From NCBI GenBank assembly GCA_964501655.1, contig CAZCTN010000047.1, positions 1-16,298 on the forward strand: a DNA stretch of 16,298 nt, written 5' to 3'. The notes under the pieces were generated by a model, which saw only the letters and a list, made by a program, of their open reading frames with translations, made no database searches and was not told the DNA's origin. Below, piece after piece: positions 6,605 through 15,045 of this stretch. Numbering within the stretch: position 1 is the stretch's first letter; each line of letters starts with the position of its first letter. Both the position numbers and the translations under genes were made by a program. The stretch comes from JAAYJK01 sp964501655. Its GTDB lineage: Bacteria > Bacillota > Syntrophomonadia > Syntrophomonadales > Syntrophomonadaceae.

Positions 6605-6610
6605 ATTATA
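6605..6610 (-). promoter_or_regulatory. -10 box of a candidate promoter for the esterase-HD-rnr genes
   Basis: A perfect TATAAT lies at 6610-6605 on the minus strand, 32 nt before the chosen esterase start. No good -35 box is present at 16-18 bp (the best is TGCTTT), so recognition is uncertain. It sits after the hppA terminator, where a new promoter is needed. Confidence 0.4.
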
Positions 6611-6705
6611 TACCATATCTGCACTTAAAGCAGCATGGACAAAATCTTGAGGCATCGGAAGAAACTGCTTCAACGAAGCGGGTGATAAGAACCTGCCGCC
6701 CGGAT

Positions 6706-6740
6706 AAAAATTCAGCAGGCAGATGAACTTCTGCCTGCTG
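6706..6740 (-). terminator. Rho-independent terminator of hppA
   Basis: A perfect 11-bp stem CAGCAGGCAGA (6740-6730) with TCTGCCTGCTG (6723-6713), loop of six, followed by AATTTTT (6712-6706). It lies 29 nt after the hppA stop and separates hppA from the esterase unit. Confidence 0.88.
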
Positions 6741-6768
6741 CTTAGGTTATATTCTATTTACATTATTA

Positions 6769-8754
6769 TTACAGCAGCGGGGCAATAAATACCAGCGAAA
6801 CTATCGCCATTAGCTTTAAGAGTATGTTCAATGAAGGCCCGGCGGTATCCTTACAGGGATCTCCTACCGTGTCGCCTACCACTCCGGCCGCATGGGCCTC
6901 ACTGCCTTTGCCGCCATAGTTGCCGGATTCAATATATTTTTTGGCATTATCCCAGGCTCCCCCGGCATTGGCCAACATGATAGCCAGACATACGCCGGAA
7001 GCTATGGCACCGGCCAGCATTCCGGCCAGTGCTTCACCTTTCAAAAATACACCTACCAGCACCGGAGCTATGATAGCCAGCAGCCCGGGTACGATCATTT
7101 CCCTGATAGCGGAGCGGGTACTGATGTCTACACAGCGGGCATAATCAGCTTTCGCTTTTCCTTCCATCAAACCGGTGATTTCCCGGAACTGTCTTCTTAC
7201 TTCTTCTACCATCTCCGCTGCGGCTCTTCCTACTGCTCCCATGGTCAGAGCGCAGAAGAAGAAGGGAAGCATGGCCCCGATCAGTACCCCTACCATAACC
7301 ATGGGGTTAAGCAGGTTTACCGAAGACACGCCTGCCACCTGTGAAAAAGCACTTAAGAGGGCCAGGGCGGTGAGAGCAGCCGAACCGATGGCAAAACCTT
7401 TTCCGATGGCTGCGGTGGTGTTTCCTACTGCATCCAGGCGGTCTGTGGTTTCACGAACTTCATGGGGCAGCTCCGCCATTTCCGCGATCCCCCCGGCATT
7501 ATCTGCTATGGGGCCATAAGCGTCTACGGCCACTACCATACCGGTGGTTGCCAGCATTCCCACCGCGGCCATGGCTATACCATAGAGACCGCCGGTCAGG
7601 AAGGCTATTACGATGGCGGCGCATATGATTAATATTGGAATAAAAGTAGAAAACATACCTACTCCCAAACCGGAAATGATAACGGTTGCGGGCCCGGTCA
7701 GGGCAGATTTGGCTATTCCCTTAACCGGCTTGTATTCATCCGAGGTATAGTACTCGGTAACTAGCCCAATAATGGTTCCTGCCAGCAGCCCGGCCACCAG
7801 GGACCAGAATACTCCGAAATGCTGGGCAGGCAGCAGGTTTTTAACCGCAAAGTAAGCCATAATAACCAGTAATCCGGCCGAACCAAAGGTACCGGCATTC
7901 AGAGCTTTCAGGGGATTGGTTTTTTCGTCGGTTCTTACGAAGAAGGTACCGACAATTGAAGCAAGAACTCCCCCGGTTGCTATAACCACCGGCAGGAATA
8001 TTCCGCCTGTGCCATACAAAGCCAATCCTACTGCACCCAGAGTCATGGCAGCAATAATCGAACCAACATAGGATTCAAACAGGTCAGCACCCATACCGGC
8101 TACGTCACCCACATTGTCACCAACGTTGTCAGCAATAGTGGCCGGGTTTCTGGGGTCGTCCTCAGGTATTCCGGCTTCAACTTTACCTACCAGGTCGGCG
8201 CCTACATCAGCAGCCTTGGTGTAGATTCCTCCGCCCACGCGGCCAAAGAGAGCTATGGAACTGCCGCCCAGGGCAAATCCATTAACGATGGAGGGTTCTC
8301 CAAAGATTATGTACAGTATTCCCAGGCCCAACAGGCCCAATCCGGAAACGGCCATGCCCATTACCGCGCCGCCGGAAAAAGCTACACCCAGAGCTGCGTT
8401 TTGGGAAGTACGGGCTGCATTGGCGGTCCTGACATTGGCCTTGGTGGCCACCGACATGCCGATATAACCAGCGGTAGCTGAGCAGATTGCACCGGCCAGA
8501 AAACATATGGCAGTCTGCCAGCTGTTGTTGGGCAGAGCTAATCCCAGCACCAGGAACACAAATAATACGAAAACTGCCAGGGCAGTATATTGCCTTCTCA
8601 AAAAGGCCATCGCGCCCTCATGTATATGTCCGGCTATCTCAACCATTCTCTCATTTCCGGGATCTGCCTTGTTGACTCTCCCCACCAGGTAAACCGCAAA
8701 GAGAAGTGCAATCGCCCCCCCGGCGGGAGCGTACAATAATAGATTCTCAAACAC
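6769..8754 (-). CDS. hppA: K+-dependent membrane-bound ion-translocating pyrophosphatase (V-PPase type)
   Basis: The enzyme hydrolyses pyrophosphate and uses the energy to pump H+ or Na+ out across the membrane. The 661-residue protein is almost wholly hydrophobic helices (about 16 expected). The substrate-binding signature is at ~183-228: DVGADLVGKVEAGIPEDD, then DNVGDNVGDVAGMGADLFESY. The second acidic cluster is GDTVGDPCKDTAGP near the C-terminus. The stretch GNTTAAIGKGFAIGSAAL (444-461) has Ala at the position where K+-independent enzymes have Lys, and matches the plant vacuolar K+-dependent type. Whether it pumps Na+, H+ or both cannot be decided here. The start is GTG 8754 with AAGGAGG about 10 nt upstream. 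It follows secG by 68 bp, probably on one transcript, and ends at a strong terminator. Confidence 0.97.
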   Translation of the reverse strand: MFENLLLYAPAGGAIALLFAVYLVGRVNKADPGNERMVEIAGHIHEGAMAFLRRQYTALAVFVLFVFLVLGLALPNNSWQTAICFLAGAICSATAGYIGMSVATKANVRTANAARTSQNAALGVAFSGGAVMGMAVSGLGLLGLGILYIIFGEPSIVNGFALGGSSIALFGRVGGGIYTKAADVGADLVGKVEAGIPEDDPRNPATIADNVGDNVGDVAGMGADLFESYVGSIIAAMTLGAVGLALYGTGGIFLPVVIATGGVLASIVGTFFVRTDEKTNPLKALNAGTFGSAGLLVIMAYFAVKNLLPAQHFGVFWSLVAGLLAGTIIGLVTEYYTSDEYKPVKGIAKSALTGPATVIISGLGVGMFSTFIPILIICAAIVIAFLTGGLYGIAMAAVGMLATTGMVVAVDAYGPIADNAGGIAEMAELPHEVRETTDRLDAVGNTTAAIGKGFAIGSAALTALALLSAFSQVAGVSSVNLLNPMVMVGVLIGAMLPFFFCALTMGAVGRAAAEMVEEVRRQFREITGLMEGKAKADYARCVDISTRSAIREMIVPGLLAIIAPVLVGVFLKGEALAGMLAGAIASGVCLAIMLANAGGAWDNAKKYIESGNYGGKGSEAHAAGVVGDTVGDPCKDTAGPSLNILLKLMAIVSLVFIAPLL

Positions 8755-8822
8755 TATAACAAAGCCTCCTTATAAATAATAACGAAGTGAAATCACACTT
8801 TTTGCCTGTATCCAGCATACTG

Positions 8823-9050
8823 CTATAGCATAGCAATTACCAGTGTCAATATCATAAACGCTGCAACCAACCAGGCGGTTATTTTGGCCAATAATTCATC
8901 CAGGCCTTTTTTCTTCCCTCCAAACAGGGCTTCGCTTCCCCCTGCGATGCTGCCTGACAGTCCGGCGCTCTTACCTGACTGGAGAAGTATGGTCGCAATC
9001 AATCCGAGTCCAATCAGAACTTGAAACACCAAGGCAACAGTTTTTATCAT
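8823..9050 (-). CDS. secG: Protein translocase subunit SecG
   Basis: SecG is the small accessory subunit of the SecYEG channel that assists SecA-driven export. The 75 residues give the expected two membrane segments (about 3-22 and 54-73) separated by the Gly/Ser-rich loop SGKSAGLSGSIAGGSEALFGGKKKG, a family hallmark. ATG at 9050 has GGAGGTG close upstream. It lies 88 bp after eno with no terminator between, so glycolytic transcripts may read into it; it also has a candidate promoter of its own. Confidence 0.94.
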   Translation of the reverse strand: MIKTVALVFQVLIGLGLIATILLQSGKSAGLSGSIAGGSEALFGGKKKGLDELLAKITAWLVAAFMILTLVIAML

Positions 9051-9095
9051 GATTTCACCTCCGTTTCCAGCTATCCGTGGCTAGAGCCAAAGTAT

Positions 9096-9125
9096 ATTTT
9101 AACACAAAAAGGCTGTATATAACAA
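9096..9125 (-). promoter_or_regulatory. Candidate promoter of secG-hppA
   Basis: TTGTTA (9125-9120, 4/6), an 18-bp spacer and TAAAAT (9101-9096, 5/6) on the minus strand, in the gap between eno and secG. Moderate match only. Confidence 0.4.
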
Positions 9126-9138
9126 TACACTGTCCTAA

Positions 9139-10425
9139 TTAAGGGCGGACACTATAGAAAACTTCTTTGCCCCGGTACTGGGCAAAAACATCCAGTTCTT
9201 CTTCTATTCGCAGCAGTTGATTATATTTAGCAACCCGATCGGTGCGAGCCGGGGCTCCGGTTTTTATCTGTCCCGCCCCGGTGGCCACTGCAATATCAGC
9301 AATGATGGCATCCTCCGTTTCTCCCGAACGATGAGAGATAACACAGGTATAGCCGGCTCTTTTGGCCATATTCATGGTATCCAGGGTTTCACTCAGGGTT
9401 CCGATCTGGTTGACTTTGATCAGTATGCTGTTGGCGATACCGTTCTCAATTCCCCGAGCCAGTCTTTCGGTGTTGGTTACGAATATATCATCACCTACCA
9501 GCTGGATCTTGCTGCCCAGCCGCCGGGTCATTCTTTCCCAGCCTTCCCAGTCATCTTCATCCAGTCCGTCTTCCAGGGATATTATAGGATACTTATTGAC
9601 CAGATCCTCGTAAAATTCGATCATTTGATCGGAAGTCAAGATCTCGCCCGTACTTTCCAGGTGGTATTTGCCGTCCCGGTAAATTTCACTGGCGGCCACA
9701 TCCAAGGCCAGGTATATATCTTTGCCAGCTTGGTAGCCGGCTTGGGCGATGGCTTCCATGATAGCATCCAGAGCCGCCTGGTTGGAAGGCAGATTGGGAG
9801 CGAATCCTCCTTCATCGCCTACTGCGGTGGCCAGCCCTTTGCTCTTCAGTACTTTTTTCAGGGCATGGTAGACTTCCACCACCATCCTCAACCCTTCTGC
9901 AAAGTTAGGCGCTCCGGCCGGTATTACCATGAATTCCTGAATATCAACGTTGTTGTCGGCATGCTGGCCGCCATTCATTATATTCATCTGGGGAACCGGT
10001 ATCTCCCGGGCGTTGACTCCTCCTATATGCTGGTACAGGGGGATTCCCAGATACTGAGCAGCAGCCCGGGCCACGGCCAGCGATACCCCCAGTATGGCAT
10101 TGGCTCCCAGTTTGTTCTTGTTAGCAGTACCGTCCAGTTCCAGCATTAGAGTATCGATGTCAATCTGCCTCACTGCATCCATCCCGATAATCTCGGGAGC
10201 AATTATTTCATTAACATTCTCGACGGCTTTCAAGACTCCTTTGCCATTGTACCTTTTTTCATCTCCGTCCCGAAGCTCCACGGCCTCATGAGCGCCGGTG
10301 GAAGCCCCTGACGGAACCATAGCTCTGGACATAGTACCATCTTCCAGTATCACTTCTACTTCCACGGTAGGATTTCCGCGGGAATCAAGTACTTCTCTGG
10401 CAAATACATCGGCTATCACACTCAC
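9139..10425 (-). CDS. eno: Enolase (phosphopyruvate hydratase)
   Basis: Enolase interconverts 2-phosphoglycerate and phosphoenolpyruvate with Mg2+. From GTG 10425 the protein has 428 residues, the usual bacterial length, and begins VSVIADVFAREVLDSRGNPT. The frame is open further upstream into gpmI, but that extension is not enolase-like and AGGGG lies 8 nt before 10425. Catalytic and metal residues: E205 (GDEGGFAP), D242 (LDVAASE), E285 (SLEDGL), D312 (VGDDIFVTN), K337 (LIKVNQIG) and the SHRSGETED signature with H366. The C-terminal KTGAPARTDRVAKYNQLLRI is also typical. It is the last enzyme gene of the glycolytic operon, 62 bp after gpmI. Confidence 0.98.
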   Translation of the reverse strand: MSVIADVFAREVLDSRGNPTVEVEVILEDGTMSRAMVPSGASTGAHEAVELRDGDEKRYNGKGVLKAVENVNEIIAPEIIGMDAVRQIDIDTLMLELDGTANKNKLGANAILGVSLAVARAAAQYLGIPLYQHIGGVNAREIPVPQMNIMNGGQHADNNVDIQEFMVIPAGAPNFAEGLRMVVEVYHALKKVLKSKGLATAVGDEGGFAPNLPSNQAALDAIMEAIAQAGYQAGKDIYLALDVAASEIYRDGKYHLESTGEILTSDQMIEFYEDLVNKYPIISLEDGLDEDDWEGWERMTRRLGSKIQLVGDDIFVTNTERLARGIENGIANSILIKVNQIGTLSETLDTMNMAKRAGYTCVISHRSGETEDAIIADIAVATGAGQIKTGAPARTDRVAKYNQLLRIEEELDVFAQYRGKEVFYSVRP

Positions 10426-10487
10426 TACTATTACCCCTTTCTTTGAAGACAAATCTTGCAGCATGTATTTCCGCTGTTTAACTGTGG

Positions 10488-12035
10488 TCATCCGCTCTCG
10501 ACAAGGTTTTGCCCGGTCATTTCCGGAGGGGCTTCCATCCCCAGCAGTTTCAGCATGGTAGGTGCTATATCCTGCAAGGACCCGCCCGATTTCAAGCTGC
10601 ATCCGCGGTGATGTTCGGATACCAGGATTAAGGGAACCTGGTTGGTAGTATGCGCAGTCAGACATGCCCCGGTACGAGGACACACCATCTCCTCACAATT
10701 GCCATGATCAGCAGTTATCAGCACTATCCCTTCTTTTTCCAGAACCTTTTCCACCACTTCCTGCAGGCATGTATCTACCGTTTCTATGGCTTTTACCGCT
10801 GCCGGCAGATTACCGGTATGCCCTATCATATCCGGATTGGCATAGTTTAAAATTATCACCTGGTAATAATCCCGTTCTATTTCCTCAATTACCCTATCAG
10901 TTACTTCCCGGGCACTCATCTCCGGCTGCTGGTCGTAGGTCTCTACCGGCGGTGAGGGTATCAAAATCCGATCTTCACCAGGATTGGGCTGCTCAACCCC
11001 TCCATTGAAGAAGAAGGTGACATGAGCATATTTCTCGGTTTCCGCAATACGCAATTGTTTAAGGCCATGCCGGGCCAGCCATTCTCCCAGGGTATTTTCC
11101 ATGCTCTGGGGCACGAAAGCGACATCTGCCTTCAGGGTTATATCATACTGGGTCATACCAACATAATAAGCAGCGGGACATTTAAGCCGTTCAAAACCTG
11201 TAAAATCAACATCGGTCAAGGCATGGCTGATTTCCCTGGCCCGGTCAGCCCTGAAGTTAAAGAAAATGATACTGTCGCCATCCTTAATGGTACCCCGGGG
11301 TATACCGTACTCGTCCAGAACAACCACCGGTTCCACAAACTCATCGCTGACCCCGGCCTGATAACTCTGCTCGATGGCTGTCAGGGCGTCCAGGGCCAGC
11401 TTGCCCTTGCCCGTCACCATGGCCTCGTAGGCCGCCTTTACCCGATTCCAGCGCTTATCCCGGTCCATGGCATAGAAACGCCCCATTATAGTGGCGATCT
11501 TGCCGATGCCTAATTCCTGCATCTGGTTCTGCAGTCTTTCTACAAATTCCATCCCGCTATGAGGATCAGTATCCCGGCCATCTAAAAAGGCATGTAAATA
11601 TACCTGGGGCAGATTCTGTCTCTGGCAGAATTCCAGCAGTGCATAGATATGGTCCAGGTGACTGTGGACTCCGCCGTCGGAAACCAGACCCATTAAATGC
11701 AGCGCTCCCCCTTGGGAGCGAGCCTGCTCGGCTGCGGCCAGGAAAGCAGGATTGGCAAAAAAGGTGCCGTCTTCGATGGCATTATTGATGCGAGTTATTT
11801 CCTGATATACAATGCGTCCGGCCCCCATGTTCAGATGCCCCACTTCCGAATTACCCATCTGCCCCCAGGGTAAGCCTACAAATTTGCCCGAGGTATTCAG
11901 ACAGGTGTCCGGATATTTATCCCTTAATCTATAAAAATTATCCGGCCGGGCCAGGCTAATCGCATTACGCGGGCAGTTCTCCCCTTCTCCCCAGCCGTCC
12001 AAAATCATTAAAACCAGAGGTTTCATTTTATTCAT
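10488..12035 (-). CDS. gpmI: 2,3-bisphosphoglycerate-independent phosphoglycerate mutase
   Basis: This Mn2+-dependent mutase of the alkaline phosphatase superfamily interconverts 3- and 2-phosphoglycerate. With ATG 12035 it has 515 residues, the family norm. Metal ligand D13 is in LVLMILDGWG and the phosphoserine nucleophile S63 in MGNSEVGHLNMGAGR. Later motifs: GLVSDGGVHSH, LHAFLDGRDTDP, GRFYAMDRDKRW, NFRADRARE, the ITADHGNCEEM metal motif and TAHTTNQVPLI. The start is uncertain among GTG 12041, ATG 12035 and ATG 12026; 12035 is preferred because its ATGAATAA overlaps the tpiA stop, suggesting coupled translation, though the ribosome site is weak. It leads to eno. Confidence 0.96.
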   Translation of the reverse strand: MNKMKPLVLMILDGWGEGENCPRNAISLARPDNFYRLRDKYPDTCLNTSGKFVGLPWGQMGNSEVGHLNMGAGRIVYQEITRINNAIEDGTFFANPAFLAAAEQARSQGGALHLMGLVSDGGVHSHLDHIYALLEFCQRQNLPQVYLHAFLDGRDTDPHSGMEFVERLQNQMQELGIGKIATIMGRFYAMDRDKRWNRVKAAYEAMVTGKGKLALDALTAIEQSYQAGVSDEFVEPVVVLDEYGIPRGTIKDGDSIIFFNFRADRAREISHALTDVDFTGFERLKCPAAYYVGMTQYDITLKADVAFVPQSMENTLGEWLARHGLKQLRIAETEKYAHVTFFFNGGVEQPNPGEDRILIPSPPVETYDQQPEMSAREVTDRVIEEIERDYYQVIILNYANPDMIGHTGNLPAAVKAIETVDTCLQEVVEKVLEKEGIVLITADHGNCEEMVCPRTGACLTAHTTNQVPLILVSEHHRGCSLKSGGSLQDIAPTMLKLLGMEAPPEMTGQNLVESG

Positions 12036-12789
12036 TTGCACCCAACCTTACTATTCCGGCAAAGACTACCGGATCAAGACTGGCTCCGCCTACCAATGCC
12101 CCGTCTATATCCTCCTGCTGCATGAATTCTTCTATGTTATCTGCTTTAACGCTGCCGCCATACAGAATCCTGACCCCTTGAGCCACTTTCGAACCCCAAT
12201 CCTGTTCCATCCGGCGGCGGATAAAACTGCACATCTGCTGGGCATCCTGTCCGCTGGCATTAGCCCCGGTTCCAATAGCCCACACCGGTTCATAAGCAAT
12301 AACCAGCTTTTCCAGCCCTTCCGGAGCCTGTCCCTGCAGAGCCGCCTGCAGCTGCTCACCCACTACCCTTTCCGCCTCTCCCGCCCTTCTTTGCTCCAGG
12401 GTTTCTCCAATGCACAGAATAGGAGTCAATCCCCGGAAAAAAGCATGGAGTATCTTCTGGTTGATCACCGGGTCAGTTTCCCCGATAATCTGTCTTCTCT
12501 CCGAATGACCGATTATTACGTAGGTGCATCCGGCATCCCTAAGCATGGCCGCCGATATTTCCCCGGTATAGGCTCCGTTATCGGTCCAGAACAGGTCCTG
12601 GCCCCCCAGTTTAATATCAGAACCGCTCAGGAGACCTTGCATCTCATAAAGCAGAGTGAAGGGGGGGCAAAGCAAAACCTCAGCCCAAGTGACATCCTGC
12701 AGCATGGGCCCAACTTCCCGGACGAAGGACCTGGCTTCGTCAAGGAATTTATTCATTTTCCAGTTTCCCGCTATCAGGGCAACCCTCAT
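12028..12789 (-). CDS. tpiA: Triosephosphate isomerase
   Basis: The enzyme interconverts dihydroxyacetone phosphate and glyceraldehyde-3-phosphate in a TIM barrel. The 253 residues include the substrate lysine K11 (AGNWKMN), catalytic H95 (YVIIGHSERRQ), the proton-transferring base E167 (AYEPVWAIGTG, start of the flexible lid), and the phosphate-binding YGGSVK and LVGGASL near the C-terminus. ATG 12789 has GGGAGGT upstream. It lies 36 bp after pgk and its last codons overlap the gpmI start by 8 nt, so it is internal to the operon. Confidence 0.98.
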   Translation of the reverse strand: MRVALIAGNWKMNKFLDEARSFVREVGPMLQDVTWAEVLLCPPFTLLYEMQGLLSGSDIKLGGQDLFWTDNGAYTGEISAAMLRDAGCTYVIIGHSERRQIIGETDPVINQKILHAFFRGLTPILCIGETLEQRRAGEAERVVGEQLQAALQGQAPEGLEKLVIAYEPVWAIGTGANASGQDAQQMCSFIRRRMEQDWGSKVAQGVRILYGGSVKADNIEEFMQQEDIDGALVGGASLDPVVFAGIVRLGANE

Positions 12790-12825
12790 CCAACTACCTC
12801 CCTTTTAGAACTGTGCCGGGAATTA

Positions 12826-13998
12826 TTATTCACAAACCGCCACTCCGGGCAGGGCTATGCCTTCGAGAAATTCCAGGGTGGCTCCTCCGCCGGTGGAGAT
12901 ATGAGTGATCCCATCTTCCAGACCCAGATCATGTACGATTACGCTGGTATCCCCTCCGCCAATAACTGTGGTGGCGGGCGAATCTGCCAGAGCCTGGGTA
13001 ATAGCCCGGGTGCCCTGGGCAAATTGTTCATATTCGAATACGCCCATGGGACCATTCCAGACTATGGTTCTGGCTTCCTTAATAAGTTTTTCGAATTCTG
13101 CTATGGTCTGGGGTCCGATATCCAGAATCATCATATCCGCTCCTACTCCATCCACGTCCACAACCTCGGCCACTGCGTCAGCTGAAATGGCCTCCGCTAT
13201 CACTACATCCTGGGGAAACACCAGGCGGACGTTCTTGCTCTGCGCAGCCTGAATCAGATTCCGGGCCTGGTCCAGCAGCTTGTCTTCACAGAGTGAATTG
13301 CCCACGTTGTTGCCCAGGGCCTTGAGAAAAGTATTGGCCATCCCTCCGCCGATAAGTATAATATCCATTTTATCCAGCAGGTTATGGATCAGGCCCAGTT
13401 TATCTGCTACCTTGGCTCCGCCCAGAATGGCCATCCTGGGCTTTTCCCCCTCTCCCAGCACTTTTCGCAGCATGGCCACTTCATTTTCCATCAGAAACCC
13501 GGCATAAGCGGGCAGATAATCTGCTATTCCGGTGGTGGAAGAATGCGCCCGATGGGCGGTGCCGAAAGCATCATTGATGAAAACATCCCCCAGGGAAGCA
13601 AGCTGCCGGGAAAATTCCGGATCATTTTTCTCTTCCCCTTCATAATACCTGACGTTTTCCAGCAGCAAGACCTGACCATCCTGCAGCCGGCTGGCCGCCT
13701 GCAGCACCTCGTCCCCTATGCAGTCATGTATCATAGCGACCGGCAGGTTAAGCAGAGCGGACAGATGGGCCGCTACCTTATCCAGGCTGTATTTACCGTT
13801 TTTCTTGCCCCCGGGGCGTCCCAGGTGGCTCATCAATATCAGCCGGCCTCCCTGCTGCAAGATGTATTGAATACTGGGCAAGGCAGCGGCTATTTTGGCA
13901 TCATCCAGGATGTTGTTTTCCTTGTCGGTAGGAACGTTAAAATCTACCCGCATCAATACTCGTTTTCCCTTAAGCTCCAGGTCACGCAAACTTTTCAC
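12826..13998 (-). CDS. pgk: Phosphoglycerate kinase
   Basis: The kinase transfers phosphate between 1,3-bisphosphoglycerate and ADP. The 390 residues show both lobes: N-terminal substrate lobe with VLMRVDFNVP (D19, N21), LMSHLGRPGGKK, LLLENVRYYEGE and FINDAFGTAHRAHSST; C-terminal nucleotide lobe with LGGAKVADKLG, LIGGGMANTFL, WNGPMGVFE, GGGDTS (347-352) and STGGGATLEFLEG (from 368). The start is GTG 13998, with GGAGG 8 nt upstream. It lies 29 bp after gap and 36 bp before tpiA. Slightly shorter than the common ~394 residues, with no missing motif. Confidence 0.98.
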   Translation of the reverse strand: MKSLRDLELKGKRVLMRVDFNVPTDKENNILDDAKIAAALPSIQYILQQGGRLILMSHLGRPGGKKNGKYSLDKVAAHLSALLNLPVAMIHDCIGDEVLQAASRLQDGQVLLLENVRYYEGEEKNDPEFSRQLASLGDVFINDAFGTAHRAHSSTTGIADYLPAYAGFLMENEVAMLRKVLGEGEKPRMAILGGAKVADKLGLIHNLLDKMDIILIGGGMANTFLKALGNNVGNSLCEDKLLDQARNLIQAAQSKNVRLVFPQDVVIAEAISADAVAEVVDVDGVGADMMILDIGPQTIAEFEKLIKEARTIVWNGPMGVFEYEQFAQGTRAITQALADSPATTVIGGGDTSVIVHDLGLEDGITHISTGGGATLEFLEGIALPGVAVCE

Positions 13999-14027
13999 TA
14001 CTTACACCTCCGCATATATCAATCAAA

Positions 14028-15026
14028 TTAAAGTTTGCCTATATATGAGACCGCATCTACAACCCGCATGGAATAACCCCATTCATTGTCATACCAGGCG
14101 ATGACCTTGGCCATCCTGTCCCCCATGGTCATGGTCAGCAGACCATCTACCACAGCAGAATGATTTTCTCCGCGATAATCAGTGGATACCAGTTCCTCTT
14201 CGGTATATCGTAGAATACCCTTCATCTCGTTCTCGCCAGCCTGTTTAAAAGCGTCGTTGATCTCCTGGACTGAGGCTGATTTGCCCAATTCCACCGTCAG
14301 GTCGATCAGGGACACGGTTGGCGTAGGAACTCTGATTGCCATTCCGTCGAATTTACCCTCCAGTTCCGGTATGACCAGGCCCAGGGCACTGGCGGCACCG
14401 GTAGTGGTTGGAACCATGGATAAGGCAGCCGCCCGGGCTCTTCGGGGGTCATCATGGGCCAAATCCAGTATGCGCTGATCGTTGGTGTAAGAGTGTACGG
14501 TGGTCATCATCCCCCGCTGGATACCGAATGTATCCAGCAGCACCTTGGCCACTGGAGCCAGACAGTTGGTGGTGCAGGAGGCATTGGACAGGACCTGGTA
14601 TTCAGGTTTGCATTGCTGATGGTTTACTCCCATTACCATGGTAAAATCCACTTTCTTGCCCGGTGCGGTAATCAGGACTTTTTCTGCTCCGGCCTTCAAA
14701 TGCTTGGAGGCTTTGTCCTTGCTCCGAAAAGCTCCTGTTCCTTCGATAACTATATTTATCCCCAGTTCTTTCCATGGCAGTTTCTCAGGATCTTTTTCCG
14801 AAAGGTATTTGACGGTTTTGCCGCTGATGTTCAATCTATCCTGCTCAAAACTAACCTCACCCTGATAGCGGCCATATATGGAATCATATTTGAATAAGTG
14901 TGCTGCGCTTGGGGCATCACCCAGATCGTTAATGGCTACAATTTCCAGGTCATCTCTTTCCAGCGCTATCCGCTCCACCAGTCGCCCAATACGTCCAAAC
15001 CCATTAATAGCAGCTTTGATCGTCAT
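14028..15026 (-). CDS. gap: Glyceraldehyde-3-phosphate dehydrogenase, type I, probably NAD-dependent
   Basis: The enzyme reversibly oxidises glyceraldehyde-3-phosphate to 1,3-bisphosphoglycerate. From ATG 15026 it has 332 residues; a TTG at 15044 would add six, but AAAGGGTGG lies just before 15026. Rossmann motif NGFGRIGR is at 8-15, the acidic residue D34 after the second strand (VAINDL) favours NAD over NADP, the nucleophile C151 lies in SNASCTTNCLAP, and H178 in TTVHSYTNDQ. The C-terminus WYDNEWGYSMRVVD is typical. The position where thermophilic Bacillus GapA has LDLPHKD reads LDLAHDD. It is the first enzyme of the operon, 19 bp after cggR, as in B. subtilis gapA, so it should be repressed by CggR. 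Confidence 0.97.
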   Translation of the reverse strand: MTIKAAINGFGRIGRLVERIALERDDLEIVAINDLGDAPSAAHLFKYDSIYGRYQGEVSFEQDRLNISGKTVKYLSEKDPEKLPWKELGINIVIEGTGAFRSKDKASKHLKAGAEKVLITAPGKKVDFTMVMGVNHQQCKPEYQVLSNASCTTNCLAPVAKVLLDTFGIQRGMMTTVHSYTNDQRILDLAHDDPRRARAAALSMVPTTTGAASALGLVIPELEGKFDGMAIRVPTPTVSLIDLTVELGKSASVQEINDAFKQAGENEMKGILRYTEEELVSTDYRGENHSAVVDGLLTMTMGDRMAKVIAWYDNEWGYSMRVVDAVSYIGKL

Positions 15027-15045
15027 CTTGACCACCCTTTCCAAT

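Noticed and set aside
9217..10149. 310-residue plus-strand open frame
   Set aside because: It is antisense to enolase, whose catalytic residues are all present; the product has no recognisable fold.
10426..10683. N-terminal extension of enolase upstream of 10425
   Set aside because: The frame is open by chance through the end of gpmI; the extension is unlike any enolase and the ribosome site supports GTG 10425.
12178..13185. 335-residue plus-strand open frame
   Set aside because: It spans the opposite strand of tpiA and pgk including the gap between them, with no ribosome site or domain.
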